This document shows positions 7,770-15,517 of a DNA stretch of 64,000 nt, in pieces. Positions within the stretch are counted from its first letter, which is position 1, and every line of letters starts with the position of its first letter. This DNA is from Winogradskyella ouciana. GTDB taxonomy: Bacteria > Bacteroidota > Bacteroidia > Flavobacteriales > Flavobacteriaceae. The stretch is from positions 310,001 through 374,000 of the forward strand of contig NZ_WJYA01000004.1 in NCBI RefSeq assembly GCF_009709615.1, written 5' to 3'. The position numbers were made by a program, and so were the translations under genes. The notes under the pieces are model-generated. The model did no database searches, was not told where the DNA came from, and worked only from the letters and a program-made list of their open reading frames with translations.

Positions 7770-8909
7770 TTATTTTTTGAATGTTCTGCCTTTCCAATGA
7801 TAGGATTTAAACAAAGAGAGAATCACAATATAAACACTAAAAAAAGGATACAAGATACTTGAAAATAGGAACGATAACAGAAGGTTTTCTTGTTTAAAAA
7901 AGCGAGCTGTTTTAAACAACAACAAAAAGTCTATCCCTAATTTTATAACCAACAAGGAAACTGTTATTCTTCCGCTGATAAGGTTGAAGATTAACAACGG
8001 AAACAATGACAGACAAACTAAATTTGCCAAGAAAACAACGAGTCCTAATAGCTTAGAAAACCAATCGGGATTACGGCTGGTTTTAGAGGCCCAACGTAAT
8101 CGCTGATTAATTAATTGCTGCAAGCTTGAAACAGGTTGCGTATGAACAATAGCTTTTGGGTTTTTTAAATAACAGACTTTTTTTGGATTATAGGTTTTAA
8201 GCTTTTCCAATAAAAAAATATCATCACCACTTGCAATTTTGATATTGCCTTCAAATCCTTTCAACTCTCTAAAAATAGATTTTTGATATGCAAAGTTGGC
8301 ACCATTACATAGAAAAGGTTTCTGCAAACCGAAACCACCAATAGTAGCACCTTGAAGGCTTAAAAAATCTAGAGTTTGAAAACGGTTAAAAAAAGACGTT
8401 TGTCCATAATAGGTCACAGGTGCCACAATGCAATTGGGTTGTTTTGTTTGAATCAACTCATCAAAAGTATCTAACCAATATTCTGGCAAAACACAATCGG
8501 CATCTGAAGTAATAATCCATTCGTTGTTAGCAATTTCTATAGCTGAGGTAATCGCATCTTTTTTTGGTGAATTTGAAACGCGATTGTTCTGAATAATTTT
8601 TATGTTATCAGTTCGAGTGAAATCTTTTGTGTTGAGAAGGTTATTTATGATATCAGCCGATCCATCATCAGACTCATCATCAACAAAAATGACTTCAAAC
8701 AAATCTTTAGGATAATTTAATTTAAAAATCGAATTCAACAATTTGGGTAAGTTCTCAGCTTCATTCCGAAATGGAATAACAATCGAAAATTTAGTCTTAG
8801 GTTTTAAATCCCGAAGTTGAAACTCTTCAACTTTATCAAAACCATAGGTCAGGCTTCCGATAACAATCAGATAAGCAATTATAATGACGATTATAATAGT
8901 TGCGATCAT
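7770..8909 (-). CDS. Family 2 glycosyltransferase, membrane-bound
   Basis: The 379-residue protein starts with a membrane helix (ATIIIVIIIAYLIVIGSL). The GT-A domain has KFSIVIPFRNEAENLP, the nucleotide site VIFVDDESDDGS, the metal-binding TSDADC and the acceptor motif GDDIFLLEKL. Next come QRLRWASK (a Q-x-x-RW signature of processive-type GT2 enzymes) and three C-terminal membrane helices. It would add sugars to a lipid or polysaccharide at the inner membrane; the donor and acceptor are unknown. Its start overlaps the stop of the flippase-like gene by 4 bases, so the two are probably translated together. Confidence 0.92.
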   Translation of the reverse strand: MIATIIIVIIIAYLIVIGSLTYGFDKVEEFQLRDLKPKTKFSIVIPFRNEAENLPKLLNSIFKLNYPKDLFEVIFVDDESDDGSADIINNLLNTKDFTRTDNIKIIQNNRVSNSPKKDAITSAIEIANNEWIITSDADCVLPEYWLDTFDELIQTKQPNCIVAPVTYYGQTSFFNRFQTLDFLSLQGATIGGFGLQKPFLCNGANFAYQKSIFRELKGFEGNIKIASGDDIFLLEKLKTYNPKKVCYLKNPKAIVHTQPVSSLQQLINQRLRWASKTSRNPDWFSKLLGLVVFLANLVCLSLFPLLIFNLISGRITVSLLVIKLGIDFLLLFKTARFFKQENLLLSFLFSSILYPFFSVYIVILSLFKSYHWKGRTFKK

Positions 8910-9874
8910 TCTTCGATTTTAGGCAGCTTAAAATTCAACACAAAATAACTGCCAAACAAACTCGGAATGGCAAAGTTCAATAACCACATTAAGGTAATAA
9001 TTGACAATATAGTGAGCTCGTTGACTTGTACATATACAAACAGGAATACGGCGACACTTCCCTTTATAACAACATCAAAAATTGAAATTGAAGGTACAAT
9101 GGACGCTAAAAAGTACATGCTAGTGATTAATACCATGGCTTTGGTATAATCGACTTCAACTCCAAAAATGGTAAGCAAATAGTAAAATTGAAATGAAAAA
9201 ATTGAATAGCGAATCAGTGCAAAAAATAAATTAGTAACATGGACTTTAAAGGCGATATTTTTAATGTATTCTAAAATGCGCTCAATGGAATAACCTTTAA
9301 TGCTAAATCGTTTATGTTTAATCCCAAAAACGGCGAAAAGACTTATGAGCAGTAAAATAACACCAAATCTGGCAACTCTATAATAGTCCACTTCAATTTG
9401 ATAACGATTAGCAAAAATAATTAACCCAACAACACCAAAAATGGTTGTGATGGTCATTTGTGCCATATTACCCAAAAGATTCAATAAAACAATTCGTTTT
9501 CTAAATTGCTTTGCAAAGTAAGCTGCTTTAGCTCCATAATCACCGATGCGATTTGGTGTAATCAAAGAAGCAGTTAATCCTCCTAAACTTTGCTCTAAAG
9601 CATCTCTAAAAGAAATTTTCTTCACGGTCTTAACCAAATATTGCCATTTTACAATTTCAAAAAACCAGTTAAAAACGCTTAAAATGAGTAAAAAACTGAT
9701 GTTTTTGGCTGAAAATGTGTCATTTTCCTTCAAAAAAGCTAAAAATTCATTGAATTGTAGATTTTCATTTTCAGCAAGTTTCGTGTAAATAAAATAAAAA
9801 GCGCCAACTACAATGCTTAACTTAATAAGTACAAAGAAGAATTGCTTAGTTTTGTAAGGCACGTTATAAAGCAT
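8906..9874 (-). CDS. Lysylphosphatidylglycerol synthase-like / flippase-like membrane protein
   Basis: The 322-residue protein has about eight membrane segments and the UPF0104/AglD-type pattern: LSVFNWFFEIVKWQYLVKTV, ALEQSLGGLTASLITPNRIGDYGAKAAYFAK (shown in parts) and LASIVPSISIFDVVIKGSVA. The SLITPNRIGDYG sequence matches the conserved core of this family. Members lacking the C-terminal aminoacyl-transferase domain, as here, are thought to move or handle lipid-linked substrates. Coupling with a GT2 enzyme suggests a glycolipid pathway. It is divergent from the gene at 9902 with only 27 bases between the start codons. Confidence 0.87.
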   Translation of the reverse strand: MLYNVPYKTKQFFFVLIKLSIVVGAFYFIYTKLAENENLQFNEFLAFLKENDTFSAKNISFLLILSVFNWFFEIVKWQYLVKTVKKISFRDALEQSLGGLTASLITPNRIGDYGAKAAYFAKQFRKRIVLLNLLGNMAQMTITTIFGVVGLIIFANRYQIEVDYYRVARFGVILLLISLFAVFGIKHKRFSIKGYSIERILEYIKNIAFKVHVTNLFFALIRYSIFSFQFYYLLTIFGVEVDYTKAMVLITSMYFLASIVPSISIFDVVIKGSVAVFLFVYVQVNELTILSIITLMWLLNFAIPSLFGSYFVLNFKLPKIEE

Positions 9875-9901
9875 GTTACAAATTAAACCAAAAACTTATA
9901 G

Positions 9902-10540
9902 ATGCGGCAATATTTAAAACATTACATTTTCTTTTTTATCGTCTTTTTTGCGACTTTGAATGGATATGCACAACTTAAGGATACGTCTAAGTGGAAAGCG
10001 CTTTTTGCAGTAGGTTTTAACTATCCTACAACTGATGGGTTTGTTGATGGCACTTATGCACAATCTGTGAATTTCCCGACTGTGAATCTTGGTATTCAGC
10101 ATATGTTTAAACGCACTTATGGAGTAAAGTTAGACTATGGATTTAACCGGTTTAAGAATGATGATGGCTCTCCAGAGTTTAAAATCAACTACTCCCGTAT
10201 TAATGCGCAGTTTGTATTTGACCCTACTGAATATATCGGTTTTTTGCCAATGAGATTGCGTACTATTTTTCATGCAGGACCAGGTTTTAGCTTTGCAAAA
10301 CCTTTAGGGAGTTTGGGAGACAACAAGCAGTCTTACCTTAATCTCTTAGTTGGTTTAGAAATACACTATGCTATTAACGAAAAGGTCTCTATTTATGTAG
10401 ATACAGCTTATATATATGGTTTAACATCCTTAGATGATTATGGCCCAGCCCTAAGTGGATTGGGCGCGTTTAATGGCAGTGTGTTTAATATGACGGTTGG
10501 TTTGGCGGTTTCGTTAAGCGGTTGTCAATATTGTGATTGA
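9902..10540 (+). CDS. Outer-membrane beta-barrel protein, unknown function
   Basis: The 212-residue protein has a signal peptide ending in NGYAQ. The mature part is rich in alternating strands: WKALFAVGFNYPTTDG, NLGIQHMFKRTYGVKLDYGF, TIFHAGPGFSFAKPLG, LLVGLEIHYAINEKVSIYVD and FNMTVGLAVSLSG. This fits a small 8- to 10-strand OmpA-like or porin-like barrel. It lies 4 bases ahead of ruvC, so it may share a transcript, but no functional link is evident. Confidence 0.8.
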   Translation: MRQYLKHYIFFFIVFFATLNGYAQLKDTSKWKALFAVGFNYPTTDGFVDGTYAQSVNFPTVNLGIQHMFKRTYGVKLDYGFNRFKNDDGSPEFKINYSRINAQFVFDPTEYIGFLPMRLRTIFHAGPGFSFAKPLGSLGDNKQSYLNLLVGLEIHYAINEKVSIYVDTAYIYGLTSLDDYGPALSGLGAFNGSVFNMTVGLAVSLSGCQYCD

Positions 10541-10544
10541 TTAA

Positions 10545-11123
10545 ATGAGTAAAGAAAAAATAATATTAGGAATTGATCCAGGCACTACCATTATGGGTTT
10601 TGGACTTATAAAAGTAGTTGGAAAACAGATGCAGTTTATGCAACTCAATGAATTGCAGCTCAAAAAATATGACGACCATTACCTAAAACTCAAACTCATT
10701 TTTGAACGCACTGTAGAACTCATCGACACTTATCATCCAGATGAAATAGCCATTGAAGCTCCCTTCTTTGGTAAGAACGTACAAAGTATGTTGAAATTGG
10801 GAAGAGCACAAGGTGTGGCTATGGCAGCAGGTTTATCTAGAGAGGTTCCTATCACCGAATATTCACCAAAGAAAATTAAGATGGCGATCACAGGTAATGG
10901 TAATGCCAGTAAAGAGCAAGTCGCCAAAATGCTACAAAGTACATTAAACCTAAAATCACTTCCTAAAAACCTCGATTCAACCGATGGGTTGGCGGCAGCA
11001 GTTTGTCATTTTTACAACCAAGGTAGAGTGGAGGTTGGTAAGAGTTATACAGGTTGGGATGTTTTTGTTAAGCAGAATGAAAAACGTGTAGAAAAGCCCC
11101 TTAATCCCCAGAGGGGAAAGTGA
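10545..11123 (+). CDS. ruvC: Crossover junction endodeoxyribonuclease RuvC
   Basis: This Holliday-junction resolvase works with RuvAB in recombinational repair. The first catalytic Asp is in LGIDPGTTIMGFGL, a Glu is in AIEAPFFGKNVQSMLKLGRA, and the C-terminal acidic pair is in NLDSTDGLAAAVCH. The full RNase-H-like fold is present in 192 residues. The last ten or so residues (EKPLNPQRGK) do not belong to the normal family end: they are encoded by the left arm of an inverted repeat at 11095-11195. The tail is therefore probably a recent extension without function. Confidence 0.96.
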   Translation: MSKEKIILGIDPGTTIMGFGLIKVVGKQMQFMQLNELQLKKYDDHYLKLKLIFERTVELIDTYHPDEIAIEAPFFGKNVQSMLKLGRAQGVAMAAGLSREVPITEYSPKKIKMAITGNGNASKEQVAKMLQSTLNLKSLPKNLDSTDGLAAAVCHFYNQGRVEVGKSYTGWDVFVKQNEKRVEKPLNPQRGK

Positions 11124-11195
11124 AACTTGATGAAAAAAAAATTATCAAAGGGAATGAGTAAGAGTTCTTCCCCTCTGGAGAAGTTAGAAGGGGCT
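11095..11195. repeat. Inverted repeat element spanning the ruvC end and the hemW start
   Basis: The left arm (11095-11118, AGCCCCTTAATCCCCAGAGG...) and right arm (11168-11195, ...CTCTGGAGAAGTTAGAAGG...) are inverted copies. Eleven bases match at the inner ends (CCAGAGGGGAA / TTCCCCTCTGG) and six at the outer ends (AGCCCC / GGGGCT). About 49 bases lie between. It resembles the small dispersed palindromic elements common between flavobacterial genes, but here both arms are translated: the left as the last residues of RuvC, the right as residues 12-23 of HemW. Confidence 0.75.
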
Positions 11196-12326
11196 GCTGG
11201 CATCTACATCCACATACCATTCTGCAAACAAGCCTGCCATTATTGCGATTTTCATTTTTCTACATCTTTAAAGAAAAAGGACGAACTAATCGAAGCCCTA
11301 GCTAAAGAACTAGAACTTCGTAAAGATGAATTTAAAGATGTAACTGTAGAAACCATCTACTTCGGTGGTGGAACACCAAGTCTATTGACAAATGACGAAT
11401 TACAACTTTTGATTGATTCGGTTTATAAAAATTATCAAGTTTCAGAAAACCCAGAGATCACCCTAGAAGCCAATCCAGACGACCTTTCAGTTCAGCGAAT
11501 AGAAGAATTGGCGAATTCACCAATCAACAGATTGAGCATCGGCATCCAATCTTTCTTCGAATCCGATTTAAAACTTATGAATCGTGCGCACAACGAAGAA
11601 GAAGCAAAAAAATGCCTGTCTGTGGCGACGCGCTACTTCGATAATATTTCCCTCGATTTAATTTATGGTATTCCAGGTGCGTCGAACGAGCAATGGCAAA
11701 AAAATATTGAAATTGCTTTAGGCTATAATGTACCTCATATCTCGAGCTACGCCTTAACGGTTGAACCGAAAACGGCACTAGCATCATTTATAAATAAAGG
11801 TATTATTGAAGATGTGGATGATGAGCAAGCCCATGAGCAATTCCACATATTAAAAGATCGATTAGAAGAAGAGGGTTTTATTCATTATGAGTTGTCCAAC
11901 TTTGGTAAGGAAGGTTATTTTAGTAAAAACAATTCGGCCTATTGGCAGGGAAAACCGTACATAGGTGTTGGTCCTTCAGCACATTCGTTTAATGGCACAC
12001 AACGTGGATGGAACGTGAGAAACAATTCGAAATATATAAAAGCCATTCAACACAATGAATTGCCAATTGAGATAGAGACGCTCACTAAAACAGATCAATA
12101 CAATGAATATATAATGACAGGTTTGCGCACCATTTGGGGAGTGTCTTTAACCAAAGTTGAACAAGATTTTGGGATGGTATATAAAGATTATCTAATTGAG
12201 CAAGCCAATGTTTTTATAAATCAACATTTATTGTATATTGATGATGAGCATTTACGTGTTACTGAAAAAGGACAATTTTTGAGTGATGGTATTGCTTCAG
12301 AATTATTTAAACTTAATTTATCTTGA
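11130..12326 (+). CDS. hemW: Radical SAM heme chaperone HemW-like protein
   Basis: The ATG at 11130 is preferred over the TTG one codon upstream; GGGGAAAG lies about 10 bases before it. The protein is 398 residues. The radical-SAM cysteines are C32, C36 and C39 in FCKQACHYCDF, after the HemW-typical IYIHIPFC. Other family motifs are ETIYFGGGTPSLL, ITLEANPDDLS, RLSIGIQSF, ISLDLIYGIPG and the C-terminal HemW domain (IEIETLTKTDQYNEYIMTGL). It lacks the extra Cys of true coproporphyrinogen oxidase HemN, as HemW does. The first 23 residues come partly from a repeat element (see 11095-11195); the normal start would lie just before AGIYIHIPFC. Confidence 0.93.
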   Translation: MKKKLSKGMSKSSSPLEKLEGAAGIYIHIPFCKQACHYCDFHFSTSLKKKDELIEALAKELELRKDEFKDVTVETIYFGGGTPSLLTNDELQLLIDSVYKNYQVSENPEITLEANPDDLSVQRIEELANSPINRLSIGIQSFFESDLKLMNRAHNEEEAKKCLSVATRYFDNISLDLIYGIPGASNEQWQKNIEIALGYNVPHISSYALTVEPKTALASFINKGIIEDVDDEQAHEQFHILKDRLEEEGFIHYELSNFGKEGYFSKNNSAYWQGKPYIGVGPSAHSFNGTQRGWNVRNNSKYIKAIQHNELPIEIETLTKTDQYNEYIMTGLRTIWGVSLTKVEQDFGMVYKDYLIEQANVFINQHLLYIDDEHLRVTEKGQFLSDGIASELFKLNLS

Positions 12327-13072
12327 TAACTACAATTCAATACAATTCCAGAAAACTAAAAATAGATTTATCACAGCCCTTAGATATCTCTATACCAATA
12401 AAAGGCAGCAAATCCAATGTAAATGCTTGGTATATTGGTGAACCAAAAATAGAACCAGAAGTTTTTGATGGTGATACTATCAGTGTAGAAAAAGGAGCAT
12501 CTGTTAATTTTAACACTATAACCTTTAATCCACATTCCCACGGAACCCATACAGAAACCGTTGGTCATATTACAAAAGAAAAATATTCAGTTAATAAGTA
12601 CTTAAAACAGTTTTTCTTTTTGGCAGAAGTGGTTACTGTGGCACCAGAAAAGCTAGGTGATGATTATGTAATTTCGGCAAAGCAACTGCAATTTGCTTTA
12701 GGTAACAAAAAAAGAGAGGCCTTAGTGGTGCGCACTATGCCAAATACCAGAGACAAAAAATCAAGACAGTATTCCAATACCAATTGGACGTACTTTCAAG
12801 AAGATGCTATAAAACTGCTAGTAAAAAAAGGCATTAAGCACCTATTGATTGATTTACCAAGTGTAGATAGGGAAGAAGATGGTGGTGAACTAAAAGGGCA
12901 TAACACATTTTGGAACACCAAAGGCAAAATTAGAAAAGACGCCACAATAACTGAGTTGATCTATGTATCTAATAAAATTGAAGACGGTATGTATATGCTC
13001 AATCTTCAAATTGCACCTTTTGAAAATGATGCCACACCAAGTAAACCGATTTTGTATAAGGTTATAGATTAA
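12323..13072 (+). CDS. Cyclase-family metal-dependent hydrolase (kynurenine formamidase-like)
   Basis: The 249-residue protein has the family motif HSHGTHTETVGHI (usually HxGTHxD-x-P-x-H; here E replaces D), an opening LKIDLSQPLDISIPI, ALVVRTMPN and the metal-side KHLLIDLPSVDREEDGGEL with GHNTFWN. Members hydrolyse or cyclise amide and ester bonds, for example arylformamidase in tryptophan breakdown. The substrate here is not known and no kynurenine genes are near. The TTG start at 12323 overlaps the hemW stop (TTGA), and the resulting N-terminus MITTIQYNSRKLKIDL is a sensible family start. Confidence 0.87.
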   Translation: MITTIQYNSRKLKIDLSQPLDISIPIKGSKSNVNAWYIGEPKIEPEVFDGDTISVEKGASVNFNTITFNPHSHGTHTETVGHITKEKYSVNKYLKQFFFLAEVVTVAPEKLGDDYVISAKQLQFALGNKKREALVVRTMPNTRDKKSRQYSNTNWTYFQEDAIKLLVKKGIKHLLIDLPSVDREEDGGELKGHNTFWNTKGKIRKDATITELIYVSNKIEDGMYMLNLQIAPFENDATPSKPILYKVID

Positions 13073-13084
13073 CGCATTTGATTT

Positions 13085-13110
13085 GTCGTGCTGAACTTGT
13101 TTCAGTATCT
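13085..13110. repeat. Dispersed intergenic repeat of the GTCGTGCTGAACTTG type
   Basis: GTCGTGCTGAACTTG followed by TTTCAGTATCT sits in the 108-base gap before the DUF4230 gene. It contains a short dyad CTGAA/TTCAG. From memory this resembles a repeat (GTCATGCTGAACTTGTTTCA) scattered through gaps of many Flavobacteria. Only one copy is in the window, so this is recognition, not proof. Confidence 0.4.
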
Positions 13111-13180
13111 AAACCCATGTGAACGTTTAGTATGTGACGGAACAGATTAAAAGTGTCCTATGAATAAAGAAACAACATAA

Positions 13181-13792
13181 ATGGAAACATTTTTTATAAT
13201 CATAATAAGCATACTGGTAACCTTGGGTTTGGTTACCATATACAAGCAATGGAAAACCAAAAAGAAGACCAATGAACAATCCATTGTGTTGTTAGACAAG
13301 ATAAAACGTGTATGTAAATTTATTACGGTTGAAGGCGACTTTGCCGAGATTTATCATTACGAAGACGTAAAGGAGAAATTCTTAAAACTAATTTCTAGTC
13401 GAAAGAAGGCGTTGGTTGTTATTAATGCAAAGGCGCATGTTGGGTTCGATTTGAGTAAAATACAAATGGATTCCAACCCAAAATCAAAGACCGTAGTACT
13501 ATCACATTTTCCACAGCCAGAAGTGTTGTCTATTGAAAGTGATATTAATTATTACGATAAGCGCGATGGTATGTTCAATAGGTTTGAAGCATCAGATTTA
13601 ACTGATTTACACACCAAAGCTAAAGCACATATATTGGATAAGGTTCCTGAGAGTGGCTTATATAATATAGCAAAACAAGAAGCATTGGAGGCGATTCAGC
13701 TTATTGAAAATTTAGTTGAAACTATCGGTTGGACTTTAGATTATTCTGCTTTAAAAATTGAAGGAGAAGAGGATAAAAAGTTATTGAAATAA
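13181..13792 (+). CDS. DUF4230 family membrane-anchored protein
   Basis: The 203-residue protein has one N-terminal membrane anchor (FFIIIISILVTLGLVTIY) and a DUF4230 domain: CKFITVEGDFAEIYHYED, KALVVINAKAHVGFDLSKI and VLSHFPQPEVLSIESDINYY. The domain repeats a pattern in which a hydrophobic strand is followed by a V-G-F-D-L motif. It is predicted to face the outside of the inner membrane. The function of the family is not established and the neighbours give no clue. Confidence 0.9.
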   Translation: METFFIIIISILVTLGLVTIYKQWKTKKKTNEQSIVLLDKIKRVCKFITVEGDFAEIYHYEDVKEKFLKLISSRKKALVVINAKAHVGFDLSKIQMDSNPKSKTVVLSHFPQPEVLSIESDINYYDKRDGMFNRFEASDLTDLHTKAKAHILDKVPESGLYNIAKQEALEAIQLIENLVETIGWTLDYSALKIEGEEDKKLLK

Positions 13793-13805
13793 ACATAGAG
13801 GTTTT

Positions 13806-13839
13806 GTCATTGCGAGGACGTAAGGACGTGGCAATCTCA
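13806..13839. repeat. Dispersed intergenic repeat of the GTCATTGCGAGG type
   Basis: GTCATTGCGAGGACG (13806-13820), then TAAGGACGTGGCAATCTCA, forms a short inverted repeat in which ATTGC pairs with GCAAT. It occupies the gap between the DUF4230 and MmcQ/YjbR genes. From memory, sequences of this kind (GTCATTGCGAG...GCAATCTC) are abundant palindromic repeats in many bacterial genomes. There is a single copy here. Confidence 0.45.
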
Positions 13840-13893
13840 TTTTAAAAGCATTCCTATTAATTGAATATAGTTCCCGCTTTAACAGAAAGTAAG

Positions 13894-14256
13894 ATGAACA
13901 TAGAAGACTACAGAAATTATTGCATGAGCAAAAAAGAAGTCACAGAACACTTCCCTTTTGATGATGATGTGTTGGTGTTTAAGGTGTGCAATAAAATGTT
14001 TGCGTTGGCATCGCTTTCTAAATGGGAAAGAGGAGAAGGCTTTATTAATCTTAAATGTGATCCGGATTATGCGGAAGAATTGCGTACGGCATACAATAGT
14101 ATAAAACCAGGTTACCACATGCACAAAAAATCATGGAACAGTGTTTATTTTCATACAGGAGAATTGACAACCAAATTTATTTTTGAGCTCATTGACCATT
14201 CTTATGATATGATCGTAAAAGGATTACCCAAAAAAGTAAGGGAAACCTTGAAATAA
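13894..14256 (+). CDS. MmcQ/YjbR family DNA-binding-fold protein
   Basis: The ATG at 13894 is chosen over the in-frame TTG at 13861 because MNIEDYRNYCMSKKEVTEHF is the normal start of the family and AGAAAGTAAG lies just upstream. The 120-residue protein matches the family length of about 118. It has FPFDDDVLVFKVCNKMFALA, INLKCDPDYAEELR, PGYHMHKKSWNSVYFHTG and a final ELIDHSYDMIVKGLPKK. It shares the CyaY-like double-wing fold, but its biological function is uncharacterised. Confidence 0.9.
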   Translation: MNIEDYRNYCMSKKEVTEHFPFDDDVLVFKVCNKMFALASLSKWERGEGFINLKCDPDYAEELRTAYNSIKPGYHMHKKSWNSVYFHTGELTTKFIFELIDHSYDMIVKGLPKKVRETLK

Positions 14257-14283
14257 TTCTACATTTGCTTCAAACAATTATAT

Positions 14284-14859
14284 ATGTCCTTGGAAAAAGA
14301 ACTTCAACAGCGCAGTAACAATCAATGCGAACTCTGTGGTAATTCAGAAAACCTTTCAACTTACACAGTTCCAGACATTAAAGAAAATGGATTAAACACC
14401 TCGCTTTACGCCTGTAAAACCTGTATTGAACAGATGGACGATTCTGAAAAGATTGATCCTAACCATTGGCGCTGTCTTAACGATAGTATGTGGAGTGAGC
14501 ATGATGCCGTTAAGATTATGGCTTGGAGAATGCTTAACAGAATTGAAGCCGATTGGTCACACGATTTATTAAGTATGATGTATTTGGAAGATGAGACCCT
14601 TGAATTGGCAAAGGCATCGGGAGACGGTGAAGAGGATGAAAATAAAATCACCCACAGAGATGTTAATGGTATTATTTTGGAAACTGGTGATTCCGTAGTG
14701 CTGATCAAAGATCTTAAAGTAAAAGGCTCGAGCATGATAGCTAAGCAAGGCACGGCGGTGAGAAACATTAGATTAGACCACGACAATGAGGCGTATATTG
14801 AAGGTAAGGTCGATGGCCAGCAGATTGTGATTATTACAGAATACGTTAAAAAGATTTAA
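14284..14859 (+). CDS. phnA: PhnA-family zinc-ribbon protein
   Basis: The 191-residue protein has an N-terminal zinc ribbon with CELCGN (C17, C20) and a second pair in YACKTC. A linker with DPNHWRCLNDSMWSEHDAVK follows. The C-terminal PhnA domain has RDVNGIILETGDSVVLIKDL, KVKGSSMIAKQGTAVRNI and a terminal IVIITEYVKKI. PhnA-type proteins were named after the alkylphosphonate operon, but they have no proven role there and are not phosphonoacetate hydrolases. No phosphonate genes are near. Its stop overlaps the stop of a convergent 46-residue membrane protein by 4 bases. Confidence 0.9.
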   Translation: MSLEKELQQRSNNQCELCGNSENLSTYTVPDIKENGLNTSLYACKTCIEQMDDSEKIDPNHWRCLNDSMWSEHDAVKIMAWRMLNRIEADWSHDLLSMMYLEDETLELAKASGDGEEDENKITHRDVNGIILETGDSVVLIKDLKVKGSSMIAKQGTAVRNIRLDHDNEAYIEGKVDGQQIVIITEYVKKI

Positions 14860-14996
14860 TCCGAGTCTTTTTTGTTGAAGAAACTAAAACTAAGGGGAAT
14901 CATAAAAACAAGAAACAAGTATTTACCGGTTACAAGACCATAAATGGTTATTGCGGCTAATATGGCCATTAGGATAAGTTTGTAACTGTATTTCAT
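14856..14996 (-). CDS. Small 46-residue membrane protein
   Basis: The ATG (complement of 14994-14996) starts MKYSYKLILMAILAAITIYG, followed by LVTGKYLFLVFMIPLSFSFF and the charged end NKKDSD. The two hydrophobic stretches with a short G-K loop fit a two-helix inner-membrane protein with the charged tail in the cytoplasm. It fills the gap between phnA and the DUF1272 gene, convergent with phnA. No database family comes to mind. Coding is inferred from the clean signal-free membrane pattern, the positive-inside ends and the way it fills the gap. Confidence 0.65.
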   Translation of the reverse strand: MKYSYKLILMAILAAITIYGLVTGKYLFLVFMIPLSFSFFNKKDSD

Positions 14997-15041
14997 GCTT
15001 TAAAATTAATTATAAGGATTCAATTTTGTAAAAAATCAAAA

Positions 15042-15305
15042 ATGTTAGAGATTAGGCCAACCTGCGAAAACTGTAATAAAGCATTACCAAATAACTCTAA
15101 CGAAGCCATGATTTGTACGTTTGAATGTACTTATTGCACAGATTGTGTAGCACTTTTAATAGAAGTGTGTCCTAATTGTGGTGGTGGTTTTGAAAAACGA
15201 CCGATAAGACCTACACATTTATTAAATAAATATCCAGTTTCAACTATACAAGTGTACAAGCCTGTAAATATAGAGGCGCATGTCAAAAAACTAAATTCTA
15301 AGTAG
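15042..15305 (+). CDS. DUF1272 family small cysteine-rich protein
   Basis: The 87-residue protein has a cluster of zinc-ligand cysteines: CENC (C8, C11), then MICTFECTYCTDC, then EVCPNCGGGF, with the family ending FEKRPIRPTHLLNKYP. This is the DUF1272 pattern over its full domain, with a short tail. It is probably a small zinc-ribbon protein of unknown function. The start follows a short A-rich leader. Confidence 0.92.
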   Translation: MLEIRPTCENCNKALPNNSNEAMICTFECTYCTDCVALLIEVCPNCGGGFEKRPIRPTHLLNKYPVSTIQVYKPVNIEAHVKKLNSK

Positions 15306-15451
15306 TTAATTTCTTACATTATATCTGTTTGCAAATGTGTTGTTTATCGAAAAAATAAACAGCCAATTTCAAATTAACTAGTCAATATTACCATTTATCG
15401 ATTTTCTAATTAACTAAGGATTATATATCGGATATTGAGGCATCCCTTTGA

Positions 15452-15492
15452 ATTAATAGCACCAAATTTACAGATTAATAGCCCTAAATTAT
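15452..15492 (+). promoter_or_regulatory. Direct repeat ATTAATAGCnCnAAATT spaced 22 bp upstream of the STAS gene
   Basis: ATTAATAGCACCAAATTTA (15452-15470) and ATTAATAGCCCTAAATTAT (15474-15492) are direct copies 22 bases apart and end 26 bases before the STAS start codon. Two-turn spacing is typical of a dimeric regulator binding direct repeats. The rest of the 212-base gap holds a small hairpin (TGTTTAT...ATAAACA near 15340-15362) and no other clear signal. Confidence 0.4.
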
Positions 15493-15517
15493 TATTGATG
15501 AACTAATATTATTTATT

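Noticed and set aside
14406..14786. 126-codon minus-strand frame inside phnA
   Set aside because: It is an overlapping frame opposite a well-supported zinc-ribbon gene, with no recognisable domain.
14284..14859. Phosphonate degradation function for the PhnA-like gene
   Set aside because: No phosphonate genes are adjacent and the family name is historical; only the zinc-ribbon protein call is kept.
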